NCBI GenBank assembly: GCA_029204225.1
Contig: CM055098.1
Span: 53,819,436-53,883,435 of the forward strand
DNA from: Diphasiastrum complanatum
Lineage: Eukaryota > Streptophyta > Lycopodiopsida > Lycopodiales > Lycopodiaceae
Reading direction: 5' to 3'
Length of the DNA stretch: 64,000 bases
Position numbers and translations under genes: made by a program. The notes under the pieces were generated by a model. It ran no database searches. It was not told the origin of the DNA and saw only the letters and a list, made by a program, of their open reading frames with translations. Position 1 is the stretch's first letter; every line of letters starts with the position of its first letter. Positions 46,296-59,167 of this stretch are shown one piece after another.

Positions 46296-48325
46296 ATCTT
46301 TACAATGGGCCTCCAAACAACCTTTATAATCTACGACAGCCCCTTGAGAGTACTTGTCATTATATTCTTATAAGGGACTCCAAACAGCCATTATGTTCAT
46401 AAATCTCAATACATGCCACGAATAAGGAGCCCCGAAACCCATATGTAAGACGAATGTATGAAACACTTCCATTGTGCTAAGAGAGGAGGGGCCTAAGCAA
46501 TTAAATGGTAAGAAAGATAGAATGGTGAAGAAATAAGTGTTATATAGCTATACAATAATTGCAACACTGTGACTGAACCAAATTATCAATCCACATTTTG
46601 TGGAGGAATAGAGTTATTTTCACATGTAAAATCAGTTTTGACATTTTCATGAAGTAAATGGAGGAGCCTCACAGGACGGAATCTTTGAGGCAAAATTTTG
46701 TATGGCAAATTCTTTCTACATCAGCTTCCGGATGCAAAAAAAGATTTTTTTAAAATAAAATGTAAAACAAGATTTCACGCCAAAAAAGCAAGATGACTTC
46801 GCGAGCTTTCGTTCCGCACAAAACTGCGTCCCTTGCTCTCACTTTAGTATGCTCTGGAGTCTCCATCTTTCTTTTAGGGATAAGCTTGCCACGTCACTCG
46901 TTCTCCTGCCGCCACCTGGCCCGCTTCCTTCAGACTTGTCATTTCCCTCTCCTATCTTCCTCTTTTTTCCTTCCTTAATTTTTGATTTTTTTTTTTTGTG
47001 TTTACGTCTCTCTCTGCAATTGTATTCTCTCATATAACATGTTTTGATCGATTGGTTGAAATGGATCGCAACTCCATCCTTCTATTATAATATGTTTTCA
47101 TCGATTGGTGGAAATGGATCGCAACTCCATTCTTCTATTATAATATATTTTGATCGATTGGTGGAAATGGATCGCAAGTCCATTCTTCTATTATAATATG
47201 TTTTCATCGATTGGTGGAAATAGATCCTAACTCCATTCTTCTTATGAAATAATTTTTCTGATTGGTCGAAATGGATCGTAACCCCTGTCTGTCTTTGTCC
47301 CAGTGTTTCTCTGGCAGAGGCTAGCCGTCGTGAAAGCTGTATAAAATATGATTTATGTATGCTTGCGTGCGCTGTGATGCATCGGACACATCCTTTGGAG
47401 TCCGATGGTTGTAAAGTACAGCTATTATGCTAAATACTTATTGAAGCCCTAAATATTTATTGATGCGCTTCACAACTTCTTACACTACCTAAACTTTCAA
47501 CTCTTTTAATTAGCGAACACCAAGCAATAGGCCTCTGCAAGATTGTTGCTTTGTTATAGTTGTACAATATCTTAATTCACGTTATGGCTGTTATGGCCTT
47601 TACCATTTCAACATGCATTTCTTTGTACTCTAATGGGTGTTCGGATCTTTTATTAATAAAAACATGAAGTTTCTTTTGGGAATCAGTCGTGTGGTTGATT
47701 GCAAATTGTTACGTGAGGGATAATCCGAATCGTCTGGCTTTATGTCGACCTCTTTACTTTGGCACGCAACTTGAAGAAACGTACTCTTCTTGCCTTGTGA
47801 ACGGTATTATTGTGCATTTCGAATGCGCTTCCTTGCAGCCTTGTCATTATTATGCAGGATTTCTGAATAGCTGCATAGTAGCTTTCATGTTATTTTTGTT
47901 CTTTCAAAACTATGGCTGGTTTGTGTATCGCTGCTACAAAATTTGTCACGGTTGAACACAAACTTCTGTTTAGCTTTTGAGATCTGTCTACGTTTCCATC
48001 CATGAGTGACGTTCTTCTCTGGCGTCTCTGCTTTGCAACATATTGAGTTTTGGACGTGAATTCGACCTAAGAAATTTGAGTTTTGGTTAGTTTTTTTTAA
48101 TCCCGAGTTCTCGTTAGAGTTCGATCGGTGTGGCTCAATGTGCATTACGAAGGTTTTTGAGCACCTTTGTGTTTGTAAGCATCGAAGAATCATCACCTCT
48201 CACTAGATCTTACCCGATGGTAGTCAAGCATATCCAATCTTACATTTGCTTATTTTTTATAACCTTTATATATTTAGTTTTATCCCCATCCCTATTAATA
48301 TATAGAAATCCTTGAGTTATTGCAA
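46296..48325. other. upstream region of the LOV/LOV gene
   Basis: No gene is recognised. The stretch holds a 53-bp tandem repeat (47041-47290) and pyrimidine-rich segments at 46950-47020. It probably contains the promoter and 5' UTR of the LOV/LOV gene; a TATA box or transcription start could not be fixed. Small open frames around 47690-47950 and 48130-48315 lack homology signs. Confidence 0.45.
47041..47290. repeat. 53-bp tandem repeat, about 4.5 copies
   Basis: Units begin (G/A)TTTT(G/C)ATCGATTGG at 47041, 47094, 47147 and 47200, with a diverged fifth at 47252. Each carries GAAATGGATCG and CTCCATTCTTCTATTATAA. Period is 53 bp. It lies about 1 kb upstream of the LOV/LOV start codon. Confidence 0.93.
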
Positions 48326-51300
48326 ATGGGACGATTAGCTTTTCCAAATGTCGCCAACAACAAGGCAGTTACCATTGTAAATGCCATGGTTCAGTCATTG
48401 AAACTCCCTTATGATATGACAATTCAAGAAGGTCATGATTATTATAATTTTGTGCTATGTGACCCGAGACTTCCCGATCATCCCATCGTGTATGCTAGCG
48501 AGGGTTTCTTCAAGATGACTGGATACAGCGCACGGGAGGTTCTTGGAAGGAATTGCCGCTTCTTGCAAGGACCAGACACTGATAGACGCACTGTTTTGGA
48601 GATAAGAGACGCAATTCGTGAGGAAAGGCCATGTCATGTTCGAATTCTGAACTATACAAAGCAAGGGAGGCCTTTTTGGAATCTCTTCTACCACCTTGTA
48701 CCTCTCTATTCTCGAAAAGATGGGATGGTGGTTCACTTTTTGGGAGTGCAAACCCCTCTATCACTAAGTTTTGTATTTAGGTTTGATAATGCGGAGGTTA
48801 TTTCTGATGTTTTGTTGGAATCAGCTAATCCTGAGTGCAAAGAGGATGCAAAAGCGATAACAACTAACGGTTGCAATACTGGGGGCTTTCATGCCGATGT
48901 TAAGAAGGAAGGACATATCATGGTGGACCAGATGGATGGGCTCCATTCTTGGTTGAGAGGTGGAGGTCCATATGGATAATTGCTCTGTTGTTAATCAGGC
49001 ATGTGTGGACAGTGTATCTAATTCTCATCAACGATTCTCAACTACGTGCATGTTTCAGGAATGAATGTCAAAGAGGGTTGCGAAGTTAAAGAGGAAGACA
49101 AGCGTAAGGCTGCCACAGCAGTGAGATCTGTTCTATCTGGTATTAGAAAATCTAGCAAAAGTCAGGGTGAAGTAGCAGAGCAGAGGTTCATATGTTTAAG
49201 TGAGAGTGCAACAATGGGCGTCATATGTTCCTCTCTCATGCTTTCACTCACTCAGATACAGCAAAGTTTTGTACTGTGAGCAAGCTCTTTCGAGGCCTTC
49301 TATTGTGTACTGAGTTTAGTAGAAGAGGCTATATTGTTCATAAATTTTGCTACCTTAAAGTTCGGAGTATGAAATTTAGCTCTTTCTTGTCTTGTCATGC
49401 GCAGTGTGGATCCCAGCTTTCCAGATATGCCAATTGTCCATGCCAGTGACATGTTTCTTCGACTGACAGGTATGTGACTACCCAAAATGTCTTTTGATAG
49501 CTTGCATTCATTTTTGTGATGCGGTCTTTTGCTGTGCTCTTAGGAATGATAAATCTGGATACCGGAGACAGTCGTGATTGCCTTTTTTGAAATATTGATA
49601 AATTGTCTGCTGGGTGAAATAAACAAAGGTTTAAATCTCACAGAATTAGACCCTTGGACATAATGACATTCAATTGAAGAACTCTTATACTTGTATAATA
49701 GTTTTGAGACTTGTTCATCGATTAAAGACTTGTTCACTACTTTGGGACTGAAGCTTTAGGTTACCATCTGTATTAGTATTATTAAAAATTTTTCCTATGA
49801 CCTATCGACATACTCAAGCCTCAAGCCCTTGTAGATCCACATCAACATATCTTATGGCTAGGAATAAGGATGAAATTAAAGTGAGACTTGCAAAAAGTCT
49901 CAAGATTATTAATGGATGGAAGCACTATTGATGAAAGTGGAGCATTATAAGCTTTCAATAGTTGAAGAGCATGAATTTTAGAATGTCAAAGAAACTATCA
50001 AGTTGACCACTTGAGTGCTTTATTGCCAACTGAAACTACTTAGTTGCTACTTATAAAAATATTTAAGAACAAAATCATGAGAAAACTCTTAAACGCTACT
50101 GTTCTTTTTATTGAGAAGTTTTTCCTGCAATTATGCCAGTATCCAACTCCTTTACATCGTGTACTATCACAATAAACTAAGTTTCTAGCTTATTTCATAT
50201 TTATGTTACCAAGAAATGAGACATGCCACACAAGTTCTATCCAAATCTACCTTCAAGCAAGGATCAAATGCAAGCTTTGTCTCTAGAAAATAATTTTAGT
50301 ATAAAAGGAAAGCTATTATTGTTTCAGAGATGAGCCTTCGATTTTGCCATGCGAGAGAATTTATCGCTAAGCTAATGAAGTTAAATTTTGTTGATTAAAT
50401 GAGTTGGCTTTTATCCTATGTGAGTATGGTTTACATCTTGGAATAAGTACGAATGACCTCTAGATTCTTTGGCAAAGCTAGTGATCTTGTATTTATGAAT
50501 ATCACAATTTTGAGATAAGATTCCTATTTTTTGGGTTGGTTTTTATCCTATGTGAGTATGGTTTACATCTTGGATTTAGTATAAGTACGAATGACCTCTA
50601 GTTTCGTTGGCAAAGCTAATGATTTTGTATTTATGAATATCACAATTTTGAGATAGAATTCCCATTTTGGGGGGGAATTAATCCTATGTGCCTTCCATAT
50701 GTCTAGTCGTGAGATAGTCACCGGTTTATAGTCTAGGCAGAGCTATGTGCATGTAGAGCAGTCATATGATGCTACACATTGGATATTTAGGTGACTCTAT
50801 TGAGGGGTGGAGTTTTTACATCCAAGGTATTTTTCAAAGCTGTGTATTCTTCCTGTTATATGTTTATGCATTGGCAAAGCCACTTCTTGTTTAGCTATTT
50901 GGCACTTATAACCCCTTTCAACTTTGTATAGCTATGAGATTCTGTTTGCACCTCTAGATACATTTTCTCTTATTGAAGATGACATTTATGGTTTATCCGA
51001 TAAGATAGGGGGTGCATTTGAGGTAGCTTGTCCCAATTCTTCCTAGCATTCATTTTTCCTTTGATATGTTGGGTGTGGAAGGTTGGAATGTGCAACAATG
51101 AATTCAATTTGTACTCAGAGAGGAATAGTTTGTGTCACAATAGAATGATTGAAAATGTTACACATACGAAATATACCTGAAGGTTTATGTCCCTTCACAT
51201 TTGGTTCAAGTTCAGACTCATCACATAGTCCAACATCTTGACTAGGGAATCAGTGAATGATAAAACTCATGACGTTTATCACTTATACATAGCCACTTTC

Positions 51301-53726
51301 TGAGCCATATGCCCATGAGTGCTTCTTGGATTAACAACTCCCCATGCATGTCCATTCTAGTGGCCCTAGGACTGACCTTTAACTTTAGGAGTCAATAGTC
51401 CTAAATAGTAATGGTATCCCTTGCCTCGGTCCTATACCAACTAAATTATGCTAGGCCCTGCCTAACTGTTCATAATTATTCCCATTTAGGAGTCATAGTC
51501 CTAGTTAGTAATGGTATCCCTTGCCTAGGTTTATACCAATTAAATTATGCTAGGCCCTGTCTAATTGCTCTTAATTATTCCCAACATGACCTCAGTTAAG
51601 GACACAACAACGTACTTACTCCATTAAGAATATATAAGACCTTAGAAATGAAGTATTTTAGAACATGTGATTCATAAGCTCGTCCAAGAATTAGCATCTT
51701 CTGATTATCATCCACCAACCTAGACAGTACACATAATGGCCATTCCTTCTAATTTGTAACTTCGACATAAAGGATTTCAAATGGTCTGTCCTCTAGAATA
51801 GTACAATGAAGGTCTGGATCAACACAAGAAAACTCAGTCTTATAGAAAACGTATTCTTTAATAACCTTGCACGATATTTATCTCCAATTGGAAATACAAG
51901 ATATTTCCATCCACACTACCAAAAGCGTGAAAGATTAATCGTCTCTAGTATCTACATAGCGTATAGTGTAATAATTAGACTAGCATTTGAGAACAAATAT
52001 AGAGCTCCATAAATAAGCATGCTGGAACTTTACCCTAAGGCAACATACTTATCCATCAACAAGCAGTACTGGTAAACGTTTCCTATTCTCACCACCTATT
52101 GACTATGCTGGAAAATCGGGGTGGCCTAGAGTATGAAAAAACACAATTCTGGACACCAAAGTTTAGCGGAAGCTTGAGGATCTTGGATCTAATAATCCTA
52201 CAAGTTGCCTCGAGGCTTAAAAGACCGCATGCAATTAACATGCATTGACATGCAAGCTCATGCAACAACATGCAATAGCATGCACTGACCATGCACTGGA
52301 AAAATCAGATTCAGATTGACTTCTACTCATAAGGAATGACAGAGCCTATGCAATAGAAATCTTGTGTAATTGATTTTGTTCAATTCTGACAATTCACTGA
52401 GGAGAAATGAAGGAACAAGCAAGTCAGATCCAGTTCCAAGGATCAGTATGCAACTGTCCTCATCGAAATCTGATGAGAGGAGAGGGAGAAACAAGCAAAG
52501 GATCAGATCAGATCCTACTGCGACCTCCTACAAGTATTCAGATCAAGGAGACAATGAAAAATGATGAAGATGGAAGATGATTCCATTCAACACACTCTCC
52601 AACTCGTGGAGACTCTATTAAATAGAATTTGAGTATGTACAATCACTGGCATGCAATTGCCAAGTGTCAGAATACTCATGCATGCTAAGCTAGGTGGCAA
52701 ACTAACTTGTTCTCCCCCATGCATGTGTGCATTGGGGGGGCTACTAAACTCAAGTGGGTATGTGGCATCATCATGCAAGAAGGCCCTCCACGAGTTTGGT
52801 GCTAAAATTTTTTGCCTAAGTTTACTTGGGCCTTAAAAACTTTGGCCCCAAATAAAACATGTGCTATGTTTTATTTATTTAACTAGGTTTATATTTCAAC
52901 AGACTAAAACCATAACCAATTAGCTACTAGTGAAAAGTATCTTATTTACTGTGAGAGTACCAAATGCTCCAAGAACATCTTAAAGATTCTCTCAGATGCA
53001 CACTCATCAAAGTCAACAAGTGATTATAATCATCTCAACACTTTATCAATTGCTAACATATGACCTTTTGAATTTCTAGAGAATGGTATTCCAGAGTCTC
53101 TAATAATCTTGCACTACTAAGTTTAGGATTTAGAGAGATGCTAGCATCTCATCCCACTATAACCTTACTTCACCCAAGATAGTAGTTGGTCCCATACCAC
53201 TACCACCTTACTTCACCCAACCTAGTAGTTATCTGTGTTCTTCTAACATTGAATGAAGTTCAAGATAAGGAGATATTGTGATCAGCAGTATGCTATCCTT
53301 GGGTCATGTAAAATGCTCTGCGTGTTGATATTGTTCTTAATTAGATAGAGTGCTTTCACATATGAGCTTGGTTATCATAGATCCTTTTGGAAATTCTTAT
53401 ATGATTACTTCTGTTATGTGATGCTTGTGTGTTAATATTGACAGTGTTGTCTTTTCAGATTTGAGCTTGGGTACTATATTGTTTGGCATGGAAATTTTTA
53501 CTTTTCATGATGGTTTATTATGCAAAATTAGCATGATTATACCAGGCCTGGCTCATCATTTGTGTGTTGGGGACATTTATATTGTTCATGTGTTGTGTTG
53601 ATGATCTCTTTGGATAGTTTGGGAGAACTTTCACTTTAGCATCGATAGCTCATCAGGTCTATATGTTTAGCTTGGATCACCACTATGCTTTTGCAGATCA
53701 TCGGTTCTCCCCACGTTTGATATATT

Positions 53727-53775
<49 letters not shown>

Positions 53776-56610
53776 TTTTTGTGTCATGGATACGAGCAGA
53801 GTATTCGCTCAAATGATTTGTTTCTGTCTAAAAAATTTATTGCCTTTAAACATTGAAATTGGTTGATATAATATAGTCATTCGGCAAACATGTACCTTTT
53901 TGCACTAACATAAGTTATTATAAATAAAACTATTGCTTATTCAAAGGTTTGGTAGTTTTTTGATTATCCAAGAGTGTCTTTAACAAGTGAAATAGAGCAC
54001 CGAGGGTTCTTGAAATATGGATGTTTCATCCTTGCGATTCTCTGCAGTGGTTATGGATTACTGGAAATGTTTTTTCGACTGTAAAGTCGCAACATATGAG
54101 CTGTAACTTGTCACCTTGAATTCACTCAAGAAGATGAGTTCTTTGAACTTGCTGCACCCAGGCCTTGAACTGGGCCCACAGGAAGCAATTTAAAAAAGAA
54201 TCGAAATAAAAAAGAAAAGTGTTGTATTTAATGGTTTGAACAATGTTCAGCCATGACTCTCACTGGTCTATGGCTCTCTTATTGACGATTGATGCATTTT
54301 GTTTTTAGATTTGATATATAATCTTTTACTTTCATTGCAGCGCATACCATTGCAATATTAGCCTTATGCAGTTTTTGCCGATGTGGAGATTGGTATTCCT
54401 GTGATTGATTATGTGCATGACAGGTTATGAGATTGCTTTGTCCTTTTGTAGGATATGTGCGTGAAGAAGTTATGGGTCAAAATTGCAAGTTTTTGCAAGG
54501 TCCTGATACTGATCTAAAATCTGTGCAAAAGGTTCGTTCTTTTTGTTAGATATGAGTTCAAATCCCTCTCGGAAGGCTTCTACCTGTAATTTTAAATTGC
54601 TTCTAATGTGTGTTTATGTTTCAGATCAGAGAAAACATCAAAGAATCAAGACCGTGTAGTGTCAGAATACTGAATTACAGGTAACCTTGTTGTCTTGGTT
54701 AGTTGCAGTATTTTGTATTGTATATGTCACAAGAGGCAAGTAGACAATGGAATGAGTGGACGAAGCTGCTATGTTGAAATTAAATAATAAGTTTTTTGAT
54801 GAAAACATTGCTGACAATAAAGGTTTGGTGATGTCAGGAAGGACAAGCGACCGTTTTGGAATCTCCTATATGTTGCACCAGTGCGTGGTGCAAATGGAAA
54901 GGTAATTGATCTTTTATTTCTTTCTAGCCATAATCAATTCAAACAAACATTTTGTCTGACCATTGTAAGTAGAGCTTAAACTTGATTTTTTGTGCACAGA
55001 GATACTTATACCATCTGCAATCCTTTACTTTGTACGTTAGTACTGCTAGTAAGTGAGCTGTAGAAAAGTTCAAGACATCATTTTGCTAGGTAGTATTAGC
55101 AAATGAGGACTTTGTAACTTGGGAATTTGAATTTTTTGGCATACACCATCAACCTCATTATACCTAGCATACTTTTCGATTCAACCATGTTTTTTGTTTT
55201 TTGTTGTCCCTTGTGAAAACCGGTAAAATTTAGTTGGCTGTTACCATTGGGTCACTTGGTACTTCGTGCTTTGTACACATGTTTACTGATCTTTTATCAC
55301 TATAATCATAGGATACCTTTCCATGTGAGCTAGAATATAGGAACTCGATGGCAAAGTCGAGTGCTTCCAAAATAGAAGAATTCAATGTAGTGACAAGTGG
55401 CTAGTTTTGTGCTTCACCAAAAAGGCATTGGATGACAACATTTTAGCAAAGTAGATACTCGGGTTAGGTATTATTTGAAGTGGGAAAAATCCTAAGTTGA
55501 AGATCCAAGCTGTTCGATAGGAGTTGTACAAGTGATTTGTAAAGATATTGAGATTTATGAGTTTCTAGACATTGGTGCTTCAACACGAGTTGTGTGGTGA
55601 TTCTAATTTTGTTTCTTAAGGTAGATTTGGGTTAGTTGGTGTTTTTTGAATTTACTCTGACTCTTGTACTTACCTCAGTGCATCAGGTCAAGTTATGATC
55701 CAGGATTAAGGTGAATGTGGAGCCATTACTAAGATTGCTCGTCTTGAATCCAAGTTTGGTTTAGTCAAGTAGAACTAGTTTGATCTTTGTCAAAGTGGCA
55801 CCTCCATCACTTTAGAATCCATTTGGGATCCATTTTTGATCCTCTCCTCACATGCTTGTCATAGTATCAGATTGGGATAAAAGCAATCACATCTTATGAT
55901 TTTGTGAAGCAAGAAACTGATTGCATTATTGGTGCTTTGTGTGCCTAACTCACACTCGTGTTCATTTACTGGAAAATCTTGATGTTAGTATCTGCAATTT
56001 TGTTTTCATCAGTTGACATTGCCTGAAGTGACTACATGTATCTGACAAAACGCCTTTCCCAGGCTTATTTTAGATTGTGGTTATTTCATGCAATCTTATA
56101 TATACCAGAGGCAAAGCACATAGATGGTTGAATCAGCGACTTTTGTTTGGGACGGTCGGTCTGTTTTCTAGATAATTCATATTGCCTGAGTGCACTTGAG
56201 TGCAAATCACACAATAGCAAATGTTTATATATGTGGCCTCAATATTCAGACAGACGATTGTGGATAAAAACATGACATTAGCATGATATTATGTAGGGAA
56301 AGTTGCACTATACTGAGAAGAATTTGCCAAAGGTACAAGAAATCAAATCTATAGAATGCTGCTTCTGGCTTCTAGTGTATGTGATCAAAAGCTTGAATGT
56401 TCTGTTTGATAAGCCCGCAAACCTTACCTGCAGGTTGCTTATTATGTTGGAGTACAACTAGATGTGACATTAGCTGATACATATGCATGTGAAGGAAAAG
56501 CTATGAGTGCACACATGAAACAATTAGGTGCAGTTGGAGCTATAAGAGTTGCAGTTCGTGGCCTGCAAGGGTGTGGGTTGCGCAGAACTCAGATAGTGCC
56601 ATGTATATGA
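48326..56610 (+). CDS. TLP1: LOV/LOV (PAS/LOV) blue-light receptor protein, seven exons
   Basis: Two FMN-binding LOV domains form a Cys adduct under blue light. The plant family is called TLP1, LLP or PLP and is reported to bind GDP-L-galactose phosphorylase and so affect ascorbate synthesis. Exons are 48326-48959, 49059-49275, 49405-49469, 54452-54531, 54625-54680, 54838-54901 and 56434-56610. All borders are GT-AG and the joined length is 1293 nt, 430 codons plus stop. LOV1 is at about residues 41-146 with GRNCRFLQG (Cys77). LOV2 is at about 281-385 with GQNCKFLQG (Cys317). Between them is the family block KAATAVRSVLSGI and SLTQIQQSFVL. The C-terminus includes QLGAVGAIRVAVRGL. No signal peptide, kinase or F-box is present. 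The donor of intron 1 was chosen for AG/GTGGAG and frame. It appears intact. Arabidopsis TLP1 is about 400 residues, so this is slightly longer, mainly in the linker. Confidence 0.95.
50403..50670. repeat. 132-bp tandem duplication in LOV/LOV intron 3
   Basis: A unit starting GTTGG(C/T)TTTTATCCTATG at 50403 is repeated from 50535, with a small indel and few substitutions. No coding sign is present. Confidence 0.9.
51385..51590. repeat. 101-bp tandem duplication in LOV/LOV intron 3
   Basis: TTAGGAGTC and the following AGTAATGGTATCCCTTGCCT block occur at 51385 and again at 51486. Both units end near TTAATTATTCCC. Confidence 0.88.
52106..52901 (-). mobile_element. solo LTR (796 bp) in LOV/LOV intron 3
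   Basis: The segment has TG/CA ends (TGCTGGAAAA at 52106, ATTTCAACA at 52901). It is flanked by the same 5 bp, GACTA, at 52101-52105 and 52902-52906. No primer site or internal region is present. On the minus strand it starts TGTTGAAAT and has a TATA-like CTATTTAATAG near 52620, so minus orientation is inferred. It likely arose by LTR-LTR recombination. It resembles none of the other LTRs here. Confidence 0.78.
53729..53773. repeat. (CT)n microsatellite in LOV/LOV intron 3
   Basis: About 22 CT units, upstream of exon 4. The rest of the intron from 52907 to 54451 shows no gene. Confidence 0.95.
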
Positions 56611-57984
56611 ATGCGCTTGAGATGAGGACCAAGAGATTCTGAATCTGTTGAAGTGAAACTTCTTAATCAGCCTTCTCGGTGGTGGATAGCTGCTTGAAAC
56701 ACCACCTTCCTTATTTATGGTATACTTTGTGGTCAAAAATATGTTTGGTTTATGACACTTGTTTCTTTTTCACTCCTGGCACTGTGGTTCCTGTCTATCT
56801 ATAACTTGTTAGATGTCTGGTTTATGGTTCTTATTTCCTTTCATGTCTGGACTGTGGTTTCTGTCTATTTAATAGTTTGTGGATGATGCGCAGCCTTGGA
56901 CTGTTGGTTTATCATGGTTATTATAATCAGATTAGCTTTGGTGTTTGTAGGTATATAAGATATTGCCTATATGTGAAAACTGTGGCCTTTTGGGAGGGGG
57001 AAGGTCCTCCTCGAGGCCCTTCCACAGGGGAAGGCAGGATCCGTTGGGCAAGGAAGGGGGTTTTCCCGACTTGACTCTTCTAACAAATTTTTTTTTTTCA
57101 TAAATTTCTTTTAAAATTTCAATGGAATTGCTGGTGGTGAGGTTGCAGCAATTCCTTCAGAAAAAAGCTAAAACTGAATTTACAGTGCAAAGAGAAAAAA
57201 GAAGGCACTTACGAATGTTGCATGTATGTAACAATCAGTATGCTCTGGTAAAAGTTATGCTAATCTTACCTATCTAAACTCGTTTGGTGCTAATTTTTAT
57301 AAGCTTTCTTTCAAAGTAGCATGGAAGTTTTGAGATTACCATTTTACATAAAGAGACCCAGACTCTATCAGCTTTCGTTCTAAGTAGCACATAAGCTTGA
57401 CATCACCTTTTTGCATAAAAGCCACTAGGCTTTTTTAGACATAAAAATATATGCTATAGCATGTTACAATCACAAGATTGGCACTTGGCCTAGAAAAGTC
57501 CACAAACTTGAATTTGTCCAACTTTTCTAATGCTTTTGTGTTTGAACAAGTTTTGCTACATCCACATTCTGGAACGTTCATTCCAGAAAGTGCCCTTTGT
57601 TTCTTTCTTCTTATTTAGGGAAAAAAATAATCTAATTGTTGTTTTCTTTTTTTAGTTTGAAATGTATAAATCATATATACTTTTTATGAAATGTATGTGT
57701 CATACTAGTAGTCTATACAATTAGGGTTGCTAGGTTCCAAGAGGGTTTGTCCTATACACAACTTGACCTCTAGCCCAATAAGGCTTAGATGTCAGCATAA
57801 TAGTTTACATATAAGAACATATGGTATTGCTAAAGATTCTTAGTGACATCATTAGCAATCATTGTTGATTGACTAGCAACAAATCCTGTTTATACTAATT
57901 AAGATGTCCATTTCAAGGGACAATTTCCAGAAAATTGTTAATGAGGGTTATTGGGTCTTAAGATGTTTGTCCCATGTAGCTTGG
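56611..57984. other. 3' UTR/flank of LOV/LOV gene; no gene seen
   Basis: AT-rich sequence follows the stop codon. A short GC-rich patch at 56990-57070 (AAGGTCCTCCTCGAGGCCCTT) is unusual but unassigned. The polyadenylation site was not fixed. Confidence 0.4.
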
Positions 57985-57990
57985 GCATTT

Positions 57991-58024
<34 letters not shown>

Positions 58025-58195
58025 TCAACTAGCCCCGAAAATGGATGGCGCTGAAGCGCGCCGCCTATACCCGGCCATCGGGGTGATTGCGAGGCTCCGA
58101 TGAGTAGGAGGGCGCGGGGGTCGTGGCGCAGCTCTGGGCGTGAGCCCGAGTGAAACAGCCTCCGGTATTGGCCAAGTGATTGCAGATGGTGGTAC
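57985..58195 (+). rRNA. 26S rRNA gene fragment (about 210 bp insertion, pseudogene)
   Basis: The plus strand contains TCCGCTAAGGAGTGTGTAAC followed by AACTCACCTGCCGAATCAAC, GCCCCGAAAATGGATGGCGC and GATGAGTAGGAGGGCGCG. These are the highly conserved plant 25S/26S large-subunit words in the correct order. Conservation is near perfect to about 58070 and decays toward 58195 (GCAGATGGTGGTA). Both flanks are non-ribosomal, so it is an isolated rDNA fragment. Confidence 0.88.
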
Positions 58196-58298
58196 AATAG
58201 TTTTTTGTACTCAAAGCATGCCACTTTTTAAATTGAGTGAAGTTAACACCAAAAGGCCGACGAAATGGAAGACATACATGAAAAGTTCACAAAGACAG

Positions 58299-58699
58299 TG
58301 TTGAAGAGTAATGCCTATTTTACCCCTTTTTTGGCTAAGCATTAGTTAAGTTGTACATAACTCATGGGGCATGTTTTAATTAAATGCATGACCCCCCCTT
58401 TTTGTTAAGTTATGTAAATTAGTGCAAGTGGCCCACTTGGCCAAGTAGCTCACTCCCATGGTTGACACCTAGACTTTCCATGCATGTAAAGGAGGTGCTT
58501 GCCTCACAAGGGATTTGGAGGACCCACGCTCTCCTCTCTCTTACTAGCAATTCATTTCTTCTTGAGACTTTTGAGTTTGTGAGATGCTCATGCAATTCTC
58601 CTTGTGTGTGATATTTCCATAGCCAAGTTTTCTCAAGCTTTCATAGTTGATCTAACATCTGAGTTAAGATACTCCATAGCTAGGTCTTGTAATTCTTCA
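58299..58699 (+). repeat. 5' LTR of copia H (401 bp)
   Basis: It starts TGTTGAAGAG and ends AATTCTTCA, followed by the primer site. It is nearly identical to the 3' copy. Confidence 0.97.
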
Positions 58700-58717
58700 T
58701 GGTATCAGAGCAGGTTG
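58700..58717 (+). promoter_or_regulatory. primer-binding site, initiator tRNA-Met type
   Basis: TGGTATCAGAGCAGGTTG begins at the base after the LTR and matches the usual plant copia primer site. Confidence 0.92.
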
Positions 58718-59167
58718 TCTAGCCTGTGAGTCTGAGAGTGAGAGAAACTTCAGTGCTTAGATTCTTGAGAAGATTCTTATCTTCTACAAGCACCTCAATC
58801 TTGAAAGAGGGAGCATTTGATCTACAGGTGTCAGATCAGGTGGAGTCTTGCACTGTTGGTGAGCTATTGGCAAGGGGAGTGGGATGATCCAAAAACTTTC
58901 TAAATCTGGCTAAGTTTTGGAGAGTTTTCTGGAGGAGCTTACACAAAAGTAGGGCGCACTTTCTGTAGTGGCTTCTGGTTTCTGTTCCAGTGGAGCCTAG
59001 TGCTTGTGCTAGTGAGGCCACACCAAGTGGCAAAGACAAAAGCAGGAGCTGAAGGGTTGCCTTGAAGTGGCTACATACCCTAGTTTGGGGTTAAACTCTT
59101 GTTGCTAGAAGCTGTTCTTTTCTGATCTCTTTCAAGTTGAGCTTCTGTTTTAAGCACAGATTTTAGC

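Noticed and set aside
47041-47290. CRISPR-like direct repeats
   Set aside because: The 53-bp units are contiguous without unique spacers, in plant nuclear DNA.
48130-48315. Upstream extension of the LOV/LOV protein
   Set aside because: The frame is closed before 48326 and shows no family similarity; the ATG at 48326 gives an in-frame 430-codon protein.
56524-56736. Minus-strand ORF of 70 codons
   Set aside because: It is a shadow of the last LOV/LOV exon and its 3' UTR.
57994-58224. Minus-strand ORF of 76 codons
   Set aside because: It is antisense to the 26S rRNA fragment.
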